In this document: positions 39,925-49,426 of the stretch, in pieces
Layout: the number at the start of each line of letters is the position of its first letter
Position numbering within the stretch: position 1 is the stretch's first letter
Assembly (NCBI GenBank): GCA_949825065.1
Contig: OX463848.1
Span: 39,167,380-39,231,379 of the forward strand
Reading direction: 5' to 3'
DNA: 64,000 nt
Source of the DNA: Odontocerum albicorne
Taxonomy: Eukaryota > Arthropoda > Insecta > Trichoptera > Odontoceridae
Translations under genes and position numbers: made by a program
The notes under the pieces: model-generated
What the model saw: only the letters and a program-made list of their open reading frames with translations
Databases searched by the model: none
What the model was told of the DNA's origin: nothing

Positions 39925-40170
39925 AACTGGATATATTAAATAGAGTGACAAAAAACATATTGAAATGGATAACACATGTGGGACGCATGGGTAATGAAAG
40001 ATTGACCACGTGAATAAAACGTCAAATGAACAAGAGCTTAGGAGTATTAGAATCAGAAGGGCCTATGAGATGTATAGATTATGAAGAGGCAAAGAAATTA
40101 TGTAGTGATACAACAGTTTTGCGCGCTGTTCTCTGTGCCTATCCCAACAGGAAAATTGTGTGATGGAATA
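39925..40170 (+). mobile_element. LINE-A fragment, decayed
   Basis: ATGGATAACACATGTGGGAC, GCATGGGTAATGAAAGATTG, AAGGGCCTATGAGATGTATA, GTGCCTATCCCAACAGG: the GHV.R..NE to C-terminus interval, heavily mutated. Confidence 0.5.
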
Positions 40171-40234
40171 TTTTTTGTAGAATCTTTATTTTAAGCTTTG
40201 TTTAATACGGTTAAGCTTTCATTTTCTTTGTCAG

Positions 40235-40560
40235 TGTATTAAAGAAAGTGGAATGACGATATCACAAATTATTGCATGGATAAAATGGATGATCAAGTTA
40301 GATGAAGAAAGGAGCGTTATGATTGTTTGGAAATGTAGAAAGAATGAATGACGAAAGAATGACGAAGTGAGTATACACTTGTTGTATGCATGAAAAAGAT
40401 AGACCGAGGCAAACGTGACTGAATAAAAAATAGCAAAATATGTATAAATCATAGAAGATTATGCATGATGAGATATATAAATGTGGAGAAGTCAAAAGTT
40501 TTATGCTTGATTAAAAACAGTGTATAGGTATATTCTCTCTGCTTACCGCGTTAGAGACAC
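40235..40560 (+). mobile_element. LINE-A fragment, decayed
   Basis: GAAGAAAGGAGCGTTATGAT, TTGTTTGGAAATGTAGAAAG, AATGAATGACGAAAGAATGA, TGATGAGATATATAAATGTG: same interval, poorer than most copies. Confidence 0.5.
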
Positions 40561-41384
40561 ATCTTGATGATATTTATATCTTTATGGCAGCACACATTAC
40601 GTTTACATGCTTCGAATGTACTCGTATATCCTTTGTTCGCCAGATAAATTTTGAACCGTTGCCATAAGAGGTAAAAATATTGAGAAACTCTGACTTAGAC
40701 CATTTTGCGACATATAAAACGGTTATAGACTACAATCATGTATGCAAAATGGTGAAACTAGATACCGCATAATAAATATGTCGAACCAGAATAGATAATA
40801 TTTAATATTTATTCAGAGCTTCGAGATTACACAGTTTTATCCAAGTAGTAATTGTTTATTGTGTTCTGAAGCCGAAATGAGGAGAAGAGATGGTCAATGT
40901 TTGAAGTGGATCAAGTTTCTTTAGAAGTGATGTCAGAAATGGGTGATTCAACTTGATTTTTCTTTGTTTAAGTGAAAGCTCGCTGTGCTCTAGTTGTATA
41001 GCGTTTATTTTATATCCTATTATTTTCGTTTCGATTCTTGATAGTTCACATACATTTCTATCACGACATACATATTTATATTTTCATCCATAAATTACTA
41101 TATCTATGTCTGAAGATGGACAATGAAGAGATGAAGAGACCGGGGAGTAGGAAAATACACGTTTTGTCATTGAAGAGAGATAAAACTATTTTTGAAGGAA
41201 ACTAATGATGGTACAAATCTTTCAGCGGCTGGTAAAACTCACCAAAAATATATTTCGTCAACTTTTTCTCACTGATTTTTTCGTTTGAACTTGCCTTATG
41301 ATAATTACCGTCAGATCCGGTGTAATCCGATTTATTTAGCCATCTTCGTCTCCGAAGCTCCAGTATGGTTTTGCCTTGAGGTTC
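40561..41384. other. No recognised gene
   Basis: ATTGAGAAACTCTGACTTAG (40678) could be an inverted hAT-type end. The remainder is AT-rich and unrecognised. Confidence 0.4.
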
Positions 41385-41580
41385 TTTAACATATTTCCGG
41401 TTGGTTAAAAGAGATTGCCACTTAGAAATAAACTCGAGTTAATTGCCATTGGCTTGTAAGTATTTCAGCCTGTGTTTACTTCGGGCCTCTTTAATACCTT
41501 TCTGGTTAGTTGGATGAGATTGCCACACGGTAATCCGCTCGCCAGGTTGTTTTGTATAATGAAAGTGTAATACAGTACAA
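41385..41580 (+). mobile_element. Two J1/SINE-1-type tails in tandem
   Basis: Two consecutive 3' tails: TCTTTAACATATTTCCGGTT, GGTTAAAAGAGATTGCCACT (41385-41440), and CCTCTTTAATACCTTTCTGG, TTAGTTGGATGAGATTGCCA, CGCTCGCCAGGTTG, AATGAAAGTGTAATAC (41485-41575). The second looks like the end of a SINE-1 copy whose head is missing. Confidence 0.55.
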
Positions 41581-42234
41581 TGGGAATTTTCTTCTTTTTT
41601 ATTATGTTATACAACGTATATTTAACGAAAAAAATGTAAAGAAAATATACTTCGTGGGTATAAAGGAAATTACACTCCACCTGAAAATCAGTCTAAATGG
41701 CAATATATACCGAAATGTATTCCAAGTTTACAGAAGAGAAGTGAAGAGGAGATAACGGAAAGAGGTAGAATGAATGGAGGACCGAGGATTCTCTCTGAGG
41801 GAATCTCGTGTTGGGAACAAAAACTACTCTCGTGTGAGAAAATTCTCTGAATAGCGCAGCCCGTACTCAGTGCTCAACGCTCAGTCTCATTGAGGCGAGC
41901 TTACGTGAGCTTGGGAACGAGGCTTTCAGGTCCTAAAAGGATAGTACCCGAGAAGCCTTCTGTGTCCCTGTTTCGTGAAGCAGAACTTCGGAATGAAAAC
42001 ACTTGTTTGTATTGGATGTGATTGTATGGCATATTTAGGTTAAAATTGCCCTTTTAGATAGACAATTAATATACGGGTATATTGAAAATTGGCCTATTTA
42101 TTGGATATCGATAAAATACATGATAATAAATATCTTGAAATATAATACGAGTAAATAGTCTAAAACGCGCCAGTTGTCGTTTAGGTACGTATTTAGCGGA
42201 AATGTAATATATTTAATTTCTATCAAACATTATA
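41581..42234. other. No recognised gene
   Basis: 41790-41960 is GC-richer (CTCTCTGAGGGAATCTCGTG region) without a recognisable product or partner. Confidence 0.4.
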
Positions 42235-42390
42235 TGGGGGGACAATGTATGACAGAATACCAAATTAAGTGATTAGGAATTAATGTGAACTTAAGACTGA
42301 TGTGTTGAGCAAGATAAAGAAAAGGTATTCTAAGATGGTTTAGACATATGAAACGAATGAAGAAAGACTAATAAAACCAATGTATATCGC
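42235..42390 (+). mobile_element. LINE-A fragment
   Basis: GTATGACAGAATACCAAATT, AGGAATTAATGTGAACTTAA, GACTGATGTGTTGAGCAAGA, AGATGGTTTAGACATATGAA, GAATGAAGAAAGACTAATA on +. It abuts an oppositely oriented LINE-A copy. Confidence 0.65.
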
Positions 42391-42394
42391 AGTC

Positions 42395-43249
42395 GACTCC
42401 CTGTCGGGGAAAGTAGAGAGAGAAGAACGCCTGACTTTCTACTATATACATCATCATCACTGTCAACCAGGGTCGATCCACTGCTAGATGAAGGTCTCCC
42501 CATGTTGACTCCAAGTAGTTCGGTTTTTTTGCTCGTTGATGCCATGTGATGCTCCCACGCTTCCTGATTTCATCAATCCAGCGTACCTTCGGTCCTCCTC
42601 TGGGCCTCCTAATGCCTTTTGGGTACCATTGGATTATTTCGGATGTCCATCGGGAGTCTGACATTCTGGCCACGTGTCCGGCCCACTGCCACTTCACTCC
42701 CCTGCACACCCCTACAACGTCTTCCACCTCTGCTATATTGCGAATCCAGGCGCTTCGTTTACGGTCTCTTCTAGTACATCCCAACATGCACCTCTCCATG
42801 CCTCTCCGCGCGGTCTGGAGCTCCTGTGCACTCCCTACTTTGAGCGTCCATGTCTCGCAGCCACACGTAAGTACTGGAAGAATGCGTCGGCTGTAAACCC
42901 CTCACTTCGAGGACACTGGGAGACTACTCTTGAAGATGCTGTTCAAACGTCCAAATGAGCCCCACGCTATATACGAGTACATACGCCTACTTATATGATA
43001 TATCTACGATATCTCTAACTTTTTACATTTCCTTCCTTCAAAATATACTACACTTAATCTAATCATACTTTTCTTTGTCTTCCTCTACTACGCCTTCCAC
43101 TTACGTTTGTACTGTATATTTGTTTTGTTAGTCTTTCTTCATTCATTCGTTCTACCACAAACCATCTCAAAGTGCTCTTCTTCATCTTTCTCAACACATA
43201 AGTCTTTTTTTCACATTCTTCCCTAATCACTTAATTCCGTCTTGCCATA
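42395..43249 (-). mobile_element. LINE-A copy, inverted, split by a LINE and a mariner
   Basis: Inverted LINE-A C-terminal end at 42398-42441 (CCCTGTCGGGGAAAGTAGAG). It resumes after the LINE-E insertion at 42975-43249 (ATCTCTAACTTTTTACATTT, CCTTCCTTCAAAATATACTA, CGCCTTCCACTTACGTTTGT, ACCATCTCAAAGTGCTCTTC, TTCCCTAATCACTTAATTCC) and stops at the TA of the mariner. Confidence 0.75.
42450..42966 (-). mobile_element. LINE-E, 5'-truncated, (GAT)n tail, 8-bp TSD
   Basis: Minus-strand ORF2 C-terminus: MERCMLGCTRRDRKRSAWIR, KWQWAGHVARMSDSRWTSEI, PRGGPKVRWIDEIRKRGSIT, and AVDRPWLTV running into a (GAT)n 3' tail. The 5' side reaches the RT thumb (LAWGSFGRLNSIFKS-like). TSD CTATATAC at 42442-42449 and 42967-42974. 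This is the same family as 48074-48926, and the frame is open over most of its length. Confidence 0.88.
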
Positions 43250-44536
43250 TTAGGTCCTTACATATGAAATTGGCGTTTTGCCGTACTGGCAACTTTGATC
43301 TCAAATATCTTCTCTTTGGTTAGGAATTCCAAATTAAAATTTATACAGCTATTTACTCAAGTATTTGTGTTTCGAAAATTATAATTCATTTGTTTTTTCC
43401 TCAATTGTTTTTTTTCTTTGCGTCACTCAGTTTACAAAATGGAAAACTTGAAATATCGCGTTATTTACGAGTACGAGTTCCACCGTGGCACCAGTGCTGC
43501 AGAAACGGCTCGAAGGATTAATGATGTGTATGGCGACGGTGCCGCAAAAGAAAACACAGTGCGTTTTTGGTTCCAACGTTTTCGTTCTGGAAATTTCGAC
43601 CTGCAGAAAAAGCCCCGTGGACGGCCGGAGACCAAAGTTGATAATGAAGAATTGAAGGCTATTGTGGAAGCGGATCCATCGCAAACCACGTCCGAGTTAG
43701 CTGCAGGCTGCGGTGTTAGTGATAAAACTGTTTTAATCCACTTGAAGCAAATTAGGAAGGTGAAAAAGCTTGAAAGGTGGGTACCTCACGAATTGAGTGA
43801 AGCAAATCAACAAACGCGCGTTGACTGCTGCGTTGCATTACTCAACCGGCACAATAATGAAGGGATTTTGAATCGAATCATTACCTGTGATGAAAAGTGG
43901 ATCCTGTATGATAATCGGAAGCGCTCATCGCAATGGCTGAACCCTGCCGAACCAGCCAAACCATGCCCCAAGCGAAAATTGACTCCAAAAAAGTTACTTG
44001 TGAGCGTTTGGTGGACTAGTGCTGGTATCGTTCACTACAGCTTTCTTAAATCTGGCCAGACGATTACGGCAGATGTCTATTGTCAGCAACTGCAAACCAT
44101 GATGGAAAAGCTAGCTGCTAAACAACCGAGGCTGGTTAATCGCTCTAGGTCACTGCTGCTTCATGATAACGCTAGACCACACACTGCACAACAGACGGCT
44201 ACCAAATTAGAAGAGCTTCAATTGGAATGTCTAAGACATCCACCGTACTCTCCGGACCTTGCCCCAACAGATTACTATTTTTTTCGAAATTTGGATAACT
44301 TCTTGCAAGGGAAAAAATTCAACTCCGATGGGGCAGTCCAAACCGACTTCAAAGATTTTATTGATTCCCGTCCGAATGGTTTTTTTAGTAAAGGGATCGA
44401 TGAACTACCTATGAGATGGTAAAAGTGCATAGATAGCAATGGTACATACTTTGATTAAATAAATATATTATATTAAAAAAAAAACAACTTTATGTTCCTC
44501 CCAAACAAAACGCCAATTTCATATGTAAGGACCTAA
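43250..44536 (+). mobile_element. Mariner element, 1287 bp, second copy
   Basis: TA at 43248-43249 and 44537-44538. The terminal repeats are perfect over 31 bp (TTAGGTCCTTACATATGAAA, TTGGCGTTTTG). Same length as 22665-23951 and very similar throughout, in opposite orientation. Inserted into a decayed LINE-A. Confidence 0.95.
43439..44458 (+). pseudogene. Mariner transposase with late stop
   Basis: Same protein as 22743-23762 with about 9 amino-acid differences by my comparison (for example N57K, C60R, G106R, M156L, V198I, P238S, D259E, I277T). All three catalytic aspartates, WVPHEL and YSPDLAP are present. Codon 328 is TAA instead of CAA (44420-44422), truncating the protein to 327 residues. 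The remaining codons up to SNGTYFD-stop (44458) are unchanged. Loss of the last 12 residues probably impairs but may not abolish function. At I277T this copy has the more usual APTDYYF. Confidence 0.92.
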
Positions 44537-44754
44537 TATTTCAATAACAGTTTTTTCGAATTCCGAATCAGAGCGTCAATAAATTTTTTTTTATTCTATT
44601 TTTATTTAAAAGGATACTTACAGAAAATTAATCAAGATTTTTACACAAAACACATAATATGTTATATAAATAATACCAAGGATTAAAATCCAAATTTTCA
44701 ATGTTCATCTCATGCACAGTTCCATCATTTTAGAAAGTCAGTGAAAATATTACT

Positions 44755-44830
44755 ATATATTTTGAGAAGAGTGGGCTGTTTAAACGGCGCTATATAAATT
44801 GTTATTTTATTGAATTATTGTATGTGTGTT
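44755..44830 (+). mobile_element. SINE-3 tail
   Basis: GAGAAGAGTGGGCTGTTTAA, ACGGCGCTATATAAATTGTT, ATTTTATTGAATTATTG. The 3' half of the SINE-3 family; the head is absent. Confidence 0.55.
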
Positions 44831-45077
44831 TGGTTTTCAATAAACATTGTGTCTATTAAAATTGGGTCGTGCCAAATTGAATCTTCTTTGTTGTGGCACA
44901 CGTTTGTTAAATACTGAACCAGTTTAATTATGCCTTCACAGTACAGTGAACGTTTTGGGCAATGCGCTGCTGTCGACGGAGTTAACCCTCCTATCTAAGT
45001 GCTATCCCTTATCCCATACATTTCTCAGGCGATTCTATTTCACTTTAGACACAACCTTCAACAGTATGGAATGTAAT

Positions 45078-45167
45078 CACAATCCTATGATATAACATAA
45101 TGTGGCGCACAATCCTATGATATAACATAATGTGGCGCACAATCCTATGATATAACATAATGTGGCG
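45078..45167. repeat. Perfect 30-bp tandem repeat x3
   Basis: Unit CACAATCCTATGATATAACA + TAATGTGGCG, three identical head-to-tail copies. No divergence between copies, so recent expansion. Confidence 0.95.
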
Positions 45168-45244
45168 CAGACATTTTGAAAACTACTTTAACGATGCCGT
45201 CATCGGCAAAATTATGAAACTTTTTCGAAATGTGTTAAATGTAT

Positions 45245-45410
45245 AGTAGCCGGCGGTAAGTAATACACATCGGACTTAAGAAAGATACTGTCGCTTTGTA
45301 GAGCGTGGCCTCTGTCGCACGGACTGTTAGCGCATCGTGCGACAGAGACGATGCTCTACTAAGCTATAGTCTCTTTCTTAAGCCCGATGTTTATTACTTA
45401 CCGCTAGGTA
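45245..45410. repeat. Long hairpin, ~76-bp arms
   Basis: The arms (about 45245-45322 and 45334-45410) are inverted with roughly 83% identity: TAGCCGGCGGTAAGTAATAC, ACATCGGACTTAAGAAAGAT, GTAGAGCG, CTCTGTCGCACG against the inverted right arm. The loop is about 10 nt. It could be a short MITE or a transcribed hairpin; no TSD is obvious. Confidence 0.8.
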
Positions 45411-45479
45411 CTAACATTTACCTGCGTTGTAAGCCTTTCGCAGTTCTTCGTATCAGTTGTATAAGGTATTTCGAAGTGT

Positions 45480-45665
45480 TGTACCGCGAGGTTTGACTTA
45501 TAATGCTGACGTTTCGAAAACGTTGCATTTTTCACCTTCAGGGTTAATTTGTTGTCATCATAAGTAGATACGTGCCAGATATCGCTTGGTCGCCCTTGTT
45601 CGCGTTCACGGCATGCGTCCGTCCTGGATCGCAACCGTAACGTGATCGCTTGGATCTTTCCCACC
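45480..45665 (-). repeat. P2 family copy
   Basis: Minus strand: CCCTGAAGGTGAAAAATGCA, ACGTTTTCGAAACGTCAGCA, TTATAAGTCAAACCTCGC. The peptide-like upstream part is ITLRLRSRTDACREREQGRP, with SDIWHVSTYDDNKLTLKVKN. Paired head-to-head with the copy at 45768-45905. Confidence 0.6.
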
Positions 45666-45767
45666 ACGAGAATACAAGCGCGCGACTTCCATAAAAGTTG
45701 AAGTTATGTTCGTTTTCATATAGTTGTGGCTTCGATTTGATGATAAAGTTTCATGCTGATTTGAGGT

Positions 45768-45905
45768 GGAACTCGTCACGTTACGGTTGAAACTTCGCTA
45801 TAGGTCAAGCGATATCCGACGCGCTTATGGCGAAGTTACAAACACGCCTGAAGATGAAAACTACAACGTTTTCGTCAGCATCATAAGCCAAACCACACGA
45901 CACAA
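45768..45905 (+). repeat. P2 family copy
   Basis: Plus: TACGGTTGAAACTTCGCTAT, AGGTCAAGCGATATCCGACG, CCTGAAGATGAAAACTACAA, CGTTTTCGTCAGCATCATAA, GCCAAACC. It lacks the AAAC after TTTTCG that the minus-strand copy keeps. Confidence 0.6.
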
Positions 45906-45989
45906 AACTCCAAAAGACCTTAAGCATTTAAAATATAACAGAACATTAGAAAATAATGTATGAAGTGTGATACATTTTTTATTTTAATT

Positions 45990-46150
45990 AATTTATTTAT
46001 TTTATACATGACAAGAAATATACATAATATGCGAAAAAACAACAGTTTATTTAATTAGTACACACAATTTTTAATGGATCTGGGTTTGTTGCCTTTCATT
46101 TGTCGTGTCCCCAGTAAACTAGGCTTTTGCCTGTATCTCACTGAGGAAAA
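45990..46150 (-). repeat. U2 dispersed repeat
   Basis: Inverted: ACATGACAAGAAATATACAT, GGATCTGGGTTTGTTGCCTT, CATTTGTCGTGTCCCCAGTA, CTAGGCTTTTGCCTGTATCT. Confidence 0.75.
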
Positions 46151-46214
46151 TAAATGTTGATTTATTATGATTTAAATACTGATTTATTATGATTTATTAT
46201 TAAATTGATTTATT

Positions 46215-46450
46215 AATAAATATCGATTTATTGATAGCAACATGTACTCGTATGTGTACTTACATATATCCTGAAAATACATATGCATTTTTAGATAATG
46301 TCGAAGAAAATAAGTTTATGAGAGAAGCTATTAAAATGTTTGAACTCATTTCATAACATCCCCTAGTTGAGTTACACCCCCACCAATAGAGAGCGAGCCC
46401 GGCCGCGAGGACATCAGATGTTTTACAGCTTACGGCCTTGTACGTGAAAA
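46215..46450 (-). repeat. U3 dispersed repeat
   Basis: ATTTATTGATAGCAACATGT, AGAGAAGCTATTAAAATGTT, CATAACATCCCCTAGTTGAG, CCCCACCAATAGAGAGCGAG, CGGCCGCGAGGACATCAGAT. Close to 55485-55715. Confidence 0.7.
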
Positions 46451-46569
46451 TTAAACATATAAAACAAAAAATATATTAATGACAATAAATAAACAGTCAC
46501 TACAATAATTTTTTTGTTTAACTTCGACTGTTGAGAAAAAGCCAGTCAAAACTTTTGGAATTATTTGTT

Positions 46570-46740
46570 AATTACACAGTCTTGTTTTTACTCCCCTAAA
46601 GATGAGGCGAAAGCCTTGAAACCGGTAGGGTTATACCGTTACAAAAAGTGGAATAAACAGTGTATGATGAAACAAATTACAATGTCTTTAAACCTCCACA
46701 ATGTTAATGCCTTGACTATAAATAACATATATATGTATTT
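46570..46740 (+). mobile_element. PAL half-element with complete outer end
   Basis: TTGTTTTTACTCCCCTAAAG (core lost), ATGAGGCGAAAGCCTTGAAA, CCGGTAGGGTTATACCGTTA, GTGGAATAAACAGTGTATGA, AACCTCCACAATGTTAATGC, CTTGACTATAAATAACATAT. Shows the full 3' part on one side. Confidence 0.8.
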
Positions 46741-47277
46741 TTTTAATAATGAAAAAAAAACTACCTGTCTCTGTTGTAATTAAATTCTGTTACAACAAGG
46801 TTGTTCAATTAGTGTAAAGTCTATAAAAATACATCTCCCTTTTTCTTTCAGGTCTTCCCATTCCTCCTTACTTCACCCCATCTCCTATTTCGTACATTAC
46901 TTCTTTTTTTCCGTGCATTGTAACTCCACATCCGAAACAGTCGCCCCCCGCTTTACGGCCGTTGATTTATTGGCCTTTACTCCCGATGCCGTGGATTCCC
47001 CACTAATTAGTGTGTTTTATATCACCGTGATGTTGTTGGACTGTTCCGAGTTTATCACACGGAAACGGCATACCAGTTTCCTTCTTTGTTATTTTGTGAA
47101 ATGGTTTTTTTTTGTGAGGGTCGCCATTCCAAGCGGTCATGTTGGTAGTTATGTTTTATTATGTGGTGTTATTTAGGAGTTCCCATAGCTTTATGGTATT
47201 CAAAGTCTACACGGAAAAACTTTATGTTAGAAATGTGGCAACTTATTCTGACTGTCTCAGTCTCATATTGGGATTAT
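46741..47277. other. No recognised gene; pyrimidine-rich leader
   Basis: 46840-46930 has a pyrimidine tract ending TTTCTTTCAGGTC that would fit a splice acceptor. The open frame beyond (46913-47173) has no recognised domain. An exon cannot be excluded, but I see no other support. Confidence 0.35.
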
Positions 47278-47365
47278 ATGACACAACAGTGGAAAAGGTA
47301 TTCCCTCAAATCACTGACAAAAGATCTACGATGCAGTAAAATGCACACGTTTTAAAATATTAATA
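47278..47365 (+). repeat. 85-bp repeat, partner at 26281-26370
   Basis: GACACAACAGTGGAAAAGGT, ATTCCCTCAAATCACTGACA, GCAGTAAAATGCACACGTTT. Followed directly by a U3 copy. Confidence 0.7.
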
Positions 47366-47369
47366 TAAA

Positions 47370-47575
47370 CCAAAGAATTTGTGAAATAGCCCTATATTGG
47401 TGGGGTGTATTTTGGCCGAGGGGATTCTATTAGATGAGCCCAGACCTTTTGATAGCTTCTGTGTCTGATGTATTGTCTGCAATTTATGTGTTTTAGAAGT
47501 GTTATTCAGGTGTGATCTTGTACATACTATGTTGCTGTCAATAAACCTAATATTTATTTATTTATTTAAATTCGA
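47370..47575 (+). repeat. U3 dispersed repeat, plus strand
   Basis: CCCTATATTGGTGGGGTGTA, GATGAGCCCAGACCTTTTGA, TAGCTTCTGTGTCTGATGTA, ATGTTGCTGTCAATAAACCT, TATTTATTTATTTA. The AATAAA and repeat tail mark its 3' end. Confidence 0.7.
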
Positions 47576-47729
47576 TTCTTCTTCTCTCATATTGGGAATG
47601 GCGCTTGTTTTCGAAAGATTACGACATACCTCCCATAGATTTTTTTTAGGAAATAGTTTTTGATATGTTTGATACAATATAACATACATTTCATTGAAGT
47701 GACTTCGGGGGCTAACCTATCACCTGGTG

Positions 47730-49103
47730 CAGCTGTCGGCAACCAATATCAATAAAAGTTCATCAATAAAAATAGTTTGTTAAGAAAAAACCTAATTAAT
47801 ATTAAATTTTAGTACGATTTCCAAATTACACGTATAATTTCTTAAACGAAACGGTTCGTTTTCTTACACGAAATTATTAGTTATTGAGGAAAAATAAAAA
47901 AAATCTTATACTAAATTTCTTATACGGCTCATTTCCTTATACGAAATAATCAATTTTTGAAAGGAAAAATCAAAAAATTTATGCTGCGCAAAATCTCGTT
48001 TTGATTTTCAACAGGGCCTCCTATTTATATGTGTGCGTGAGGCAATTTATATTTGAATTATAATACATAATGTCATAATCATCATCATCATTGTCAACCA
48101 GGGTCGATCCACTGCTGGATGAAGGTCTCCCCAAGTTGACTTCAAATAGTTCGGTTTTTTGCTCGTTGATGCCATATGATGCTGCCATGCTTCCTGATTT
48201 TATCTATCCAGCGTACCTTCGGTTTTCTTCTGGGCCTCTTTATGCCTCTTGGGTACCATTGGTGTATTTCGGATGTCCATCGGGAGTCTGACATTCTGGC
48301 TACGTGTCCGGCTCATTGCCACTTCATTCTTTTGGACACCTTTATAACGTCTTCTACCTTTGTTATATTGCGAATCCAGGTGTTTCGTTTACGGTCTCTT
48401 TTAGTATATCCCAGCATGCATCTCTCCATGCCCCTTTGTGCGGGCTGGAGCTTTTGTGTGTTCTTCACTGTGAGCGTCTATGTCTCGCAGCCATACGTAA
48501 GTACTGGAAGAATGCGCTGGTTGTAAACCCTTCGCTTCAAGGATATTGGGAGATTACTTTTGAAGATGTTGTTCAAACGTCCAAATGAACTCCACGCTAG
48601 TTTTGTCCTTCGTGCTATTTTCTCCGATATGCCACCTACAAAGGAAATAAGTATAATGAAAAAACTAGAATGGGAAAATAAAGGCCTGGTGATTGATGGA
48701 AAATACCTGAACCATTTGAGATTTGCAGACGATATCGTTATATTCTCACAAAACCCGAATGATCTTCAGCACCAACTGCAGGAATTGGCAGAGGTCAGCA
48801 AAGGAGTTGGTTTAAAAATGAATATTTCAAAAACCAAATATATGATGAACGACTTGGCTACCCCAAAGCCAGTAAACGTAGATGGAAAGCCGCTAGAACT
48901 TGTCCAGGAATATGTGTATCTGGGGCAATACATAATGTAGTATTTAAATAAATTTTCAATTTATTAAATATAGATTTTTCTGTAAAATATTCCCCTTGTG
49001 ATCCATGAAAAATTTCTAGATCCGTTAGTAACACGCGAAGTGTCCAAAACTTTAAAAAAAATTAACACGTGGCACTTCAGTGCATGTAGGTTGCCGACCG
49101 CTG
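47730..49103. mobile_element. hAT-like element carrying a LINE insertion
   Basis: The ends are inverted: CAGCTGTCGGCAACC at 47730 and, inverted from 49103, CAGCGGTCGGCAACCTACAT. They are flanked by 8-bp direct repeats ACCTGGTG (47722-47729) and ACCTAGTG (49104-49111), one mismatch. An 8-bp TSD with CAG...-type ends indicates the hAT superfamily. Removing the 853-bp LINE-E insertion and its duplicated 12 bp leaves about 510 bp of non-coding DNA, so it is a MITE-class element. Confidence 0.82.
48074..48926 (-). mobile_element. LINE-E with twin-priming inversion, 12-bp TSD
   Basis: Flanked by AATACATAATGT at 48062-48073 and 48927-48938 (12/12). The low-coordinate part (48074-~48630, minus strand) is the element's 3' half: EKIARRTKLAWSSFGR (RT thumb) through WQWAGHVARMSDSRWTSE to a (GAT)n tail. 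The high-coordinate part (~48640-48926) is the preceding RT segment on the opposite strand: KKLEWENKGLVIDGKYLNHL, RFADDIVIF (catalytic FADD), KMNISKTKYM and EYVYLGQ. Inner ends meet; the outer end of the inverted part abuts the TSD. The minus-strand half has several stops. It sits inside the hAT-like element 47730-49103. Confidence 0.9.
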
Positions 49104-49111
49104 ACCTAGTG

Positions 49112-49426
49112 TACAATACTCGTGTAGATTATTTTTTATCATTCATTCTTTCAACGTGGCCGAATCATCTGAGTGTTCCTATCTTCATATTAAGCATTAC
49201 ATCCTCTTTCAATACGCATTTTTTTCTAATGCCTTCACTCCTTATGATGCCATACATTATGTTTCCACATATTCTACGCAAAATTTTCATTTTTATCCCA
49301 TTTATTTTACTTTCATCACTTGCCACTTTTTCATAATTGAATAGCTATATGAATTAGGTTCATGAAAATAAAAGTTTTGTCTTGCATTAGCGAAGAAAAG
49401 AGGATGTTGGTCTATGAGCCCATTAA
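49112..49426. other. No recognised gene
   Basis: 49110-49345 resembles a decayed inverted LINE-A stretch (TTCATTCTTTCAACGTGGCC, CTTCACTCCTTATG). Weak. Confidence 0.35.

Noticed and set aside
46840..47176. Internal exon after a TTTCTTTCAG acceptor
   Set aside because: A pyrimidine tract plus AG is common by chance; no donor, homology or partner exon seen.
48176..48588. Plus-strand proteins of 116 and 94 codons
   Set aside because: Antisense shadows of the LINE-E C-terminus; the equivalent frames appear antisense to the sister copy at 42546-42958.
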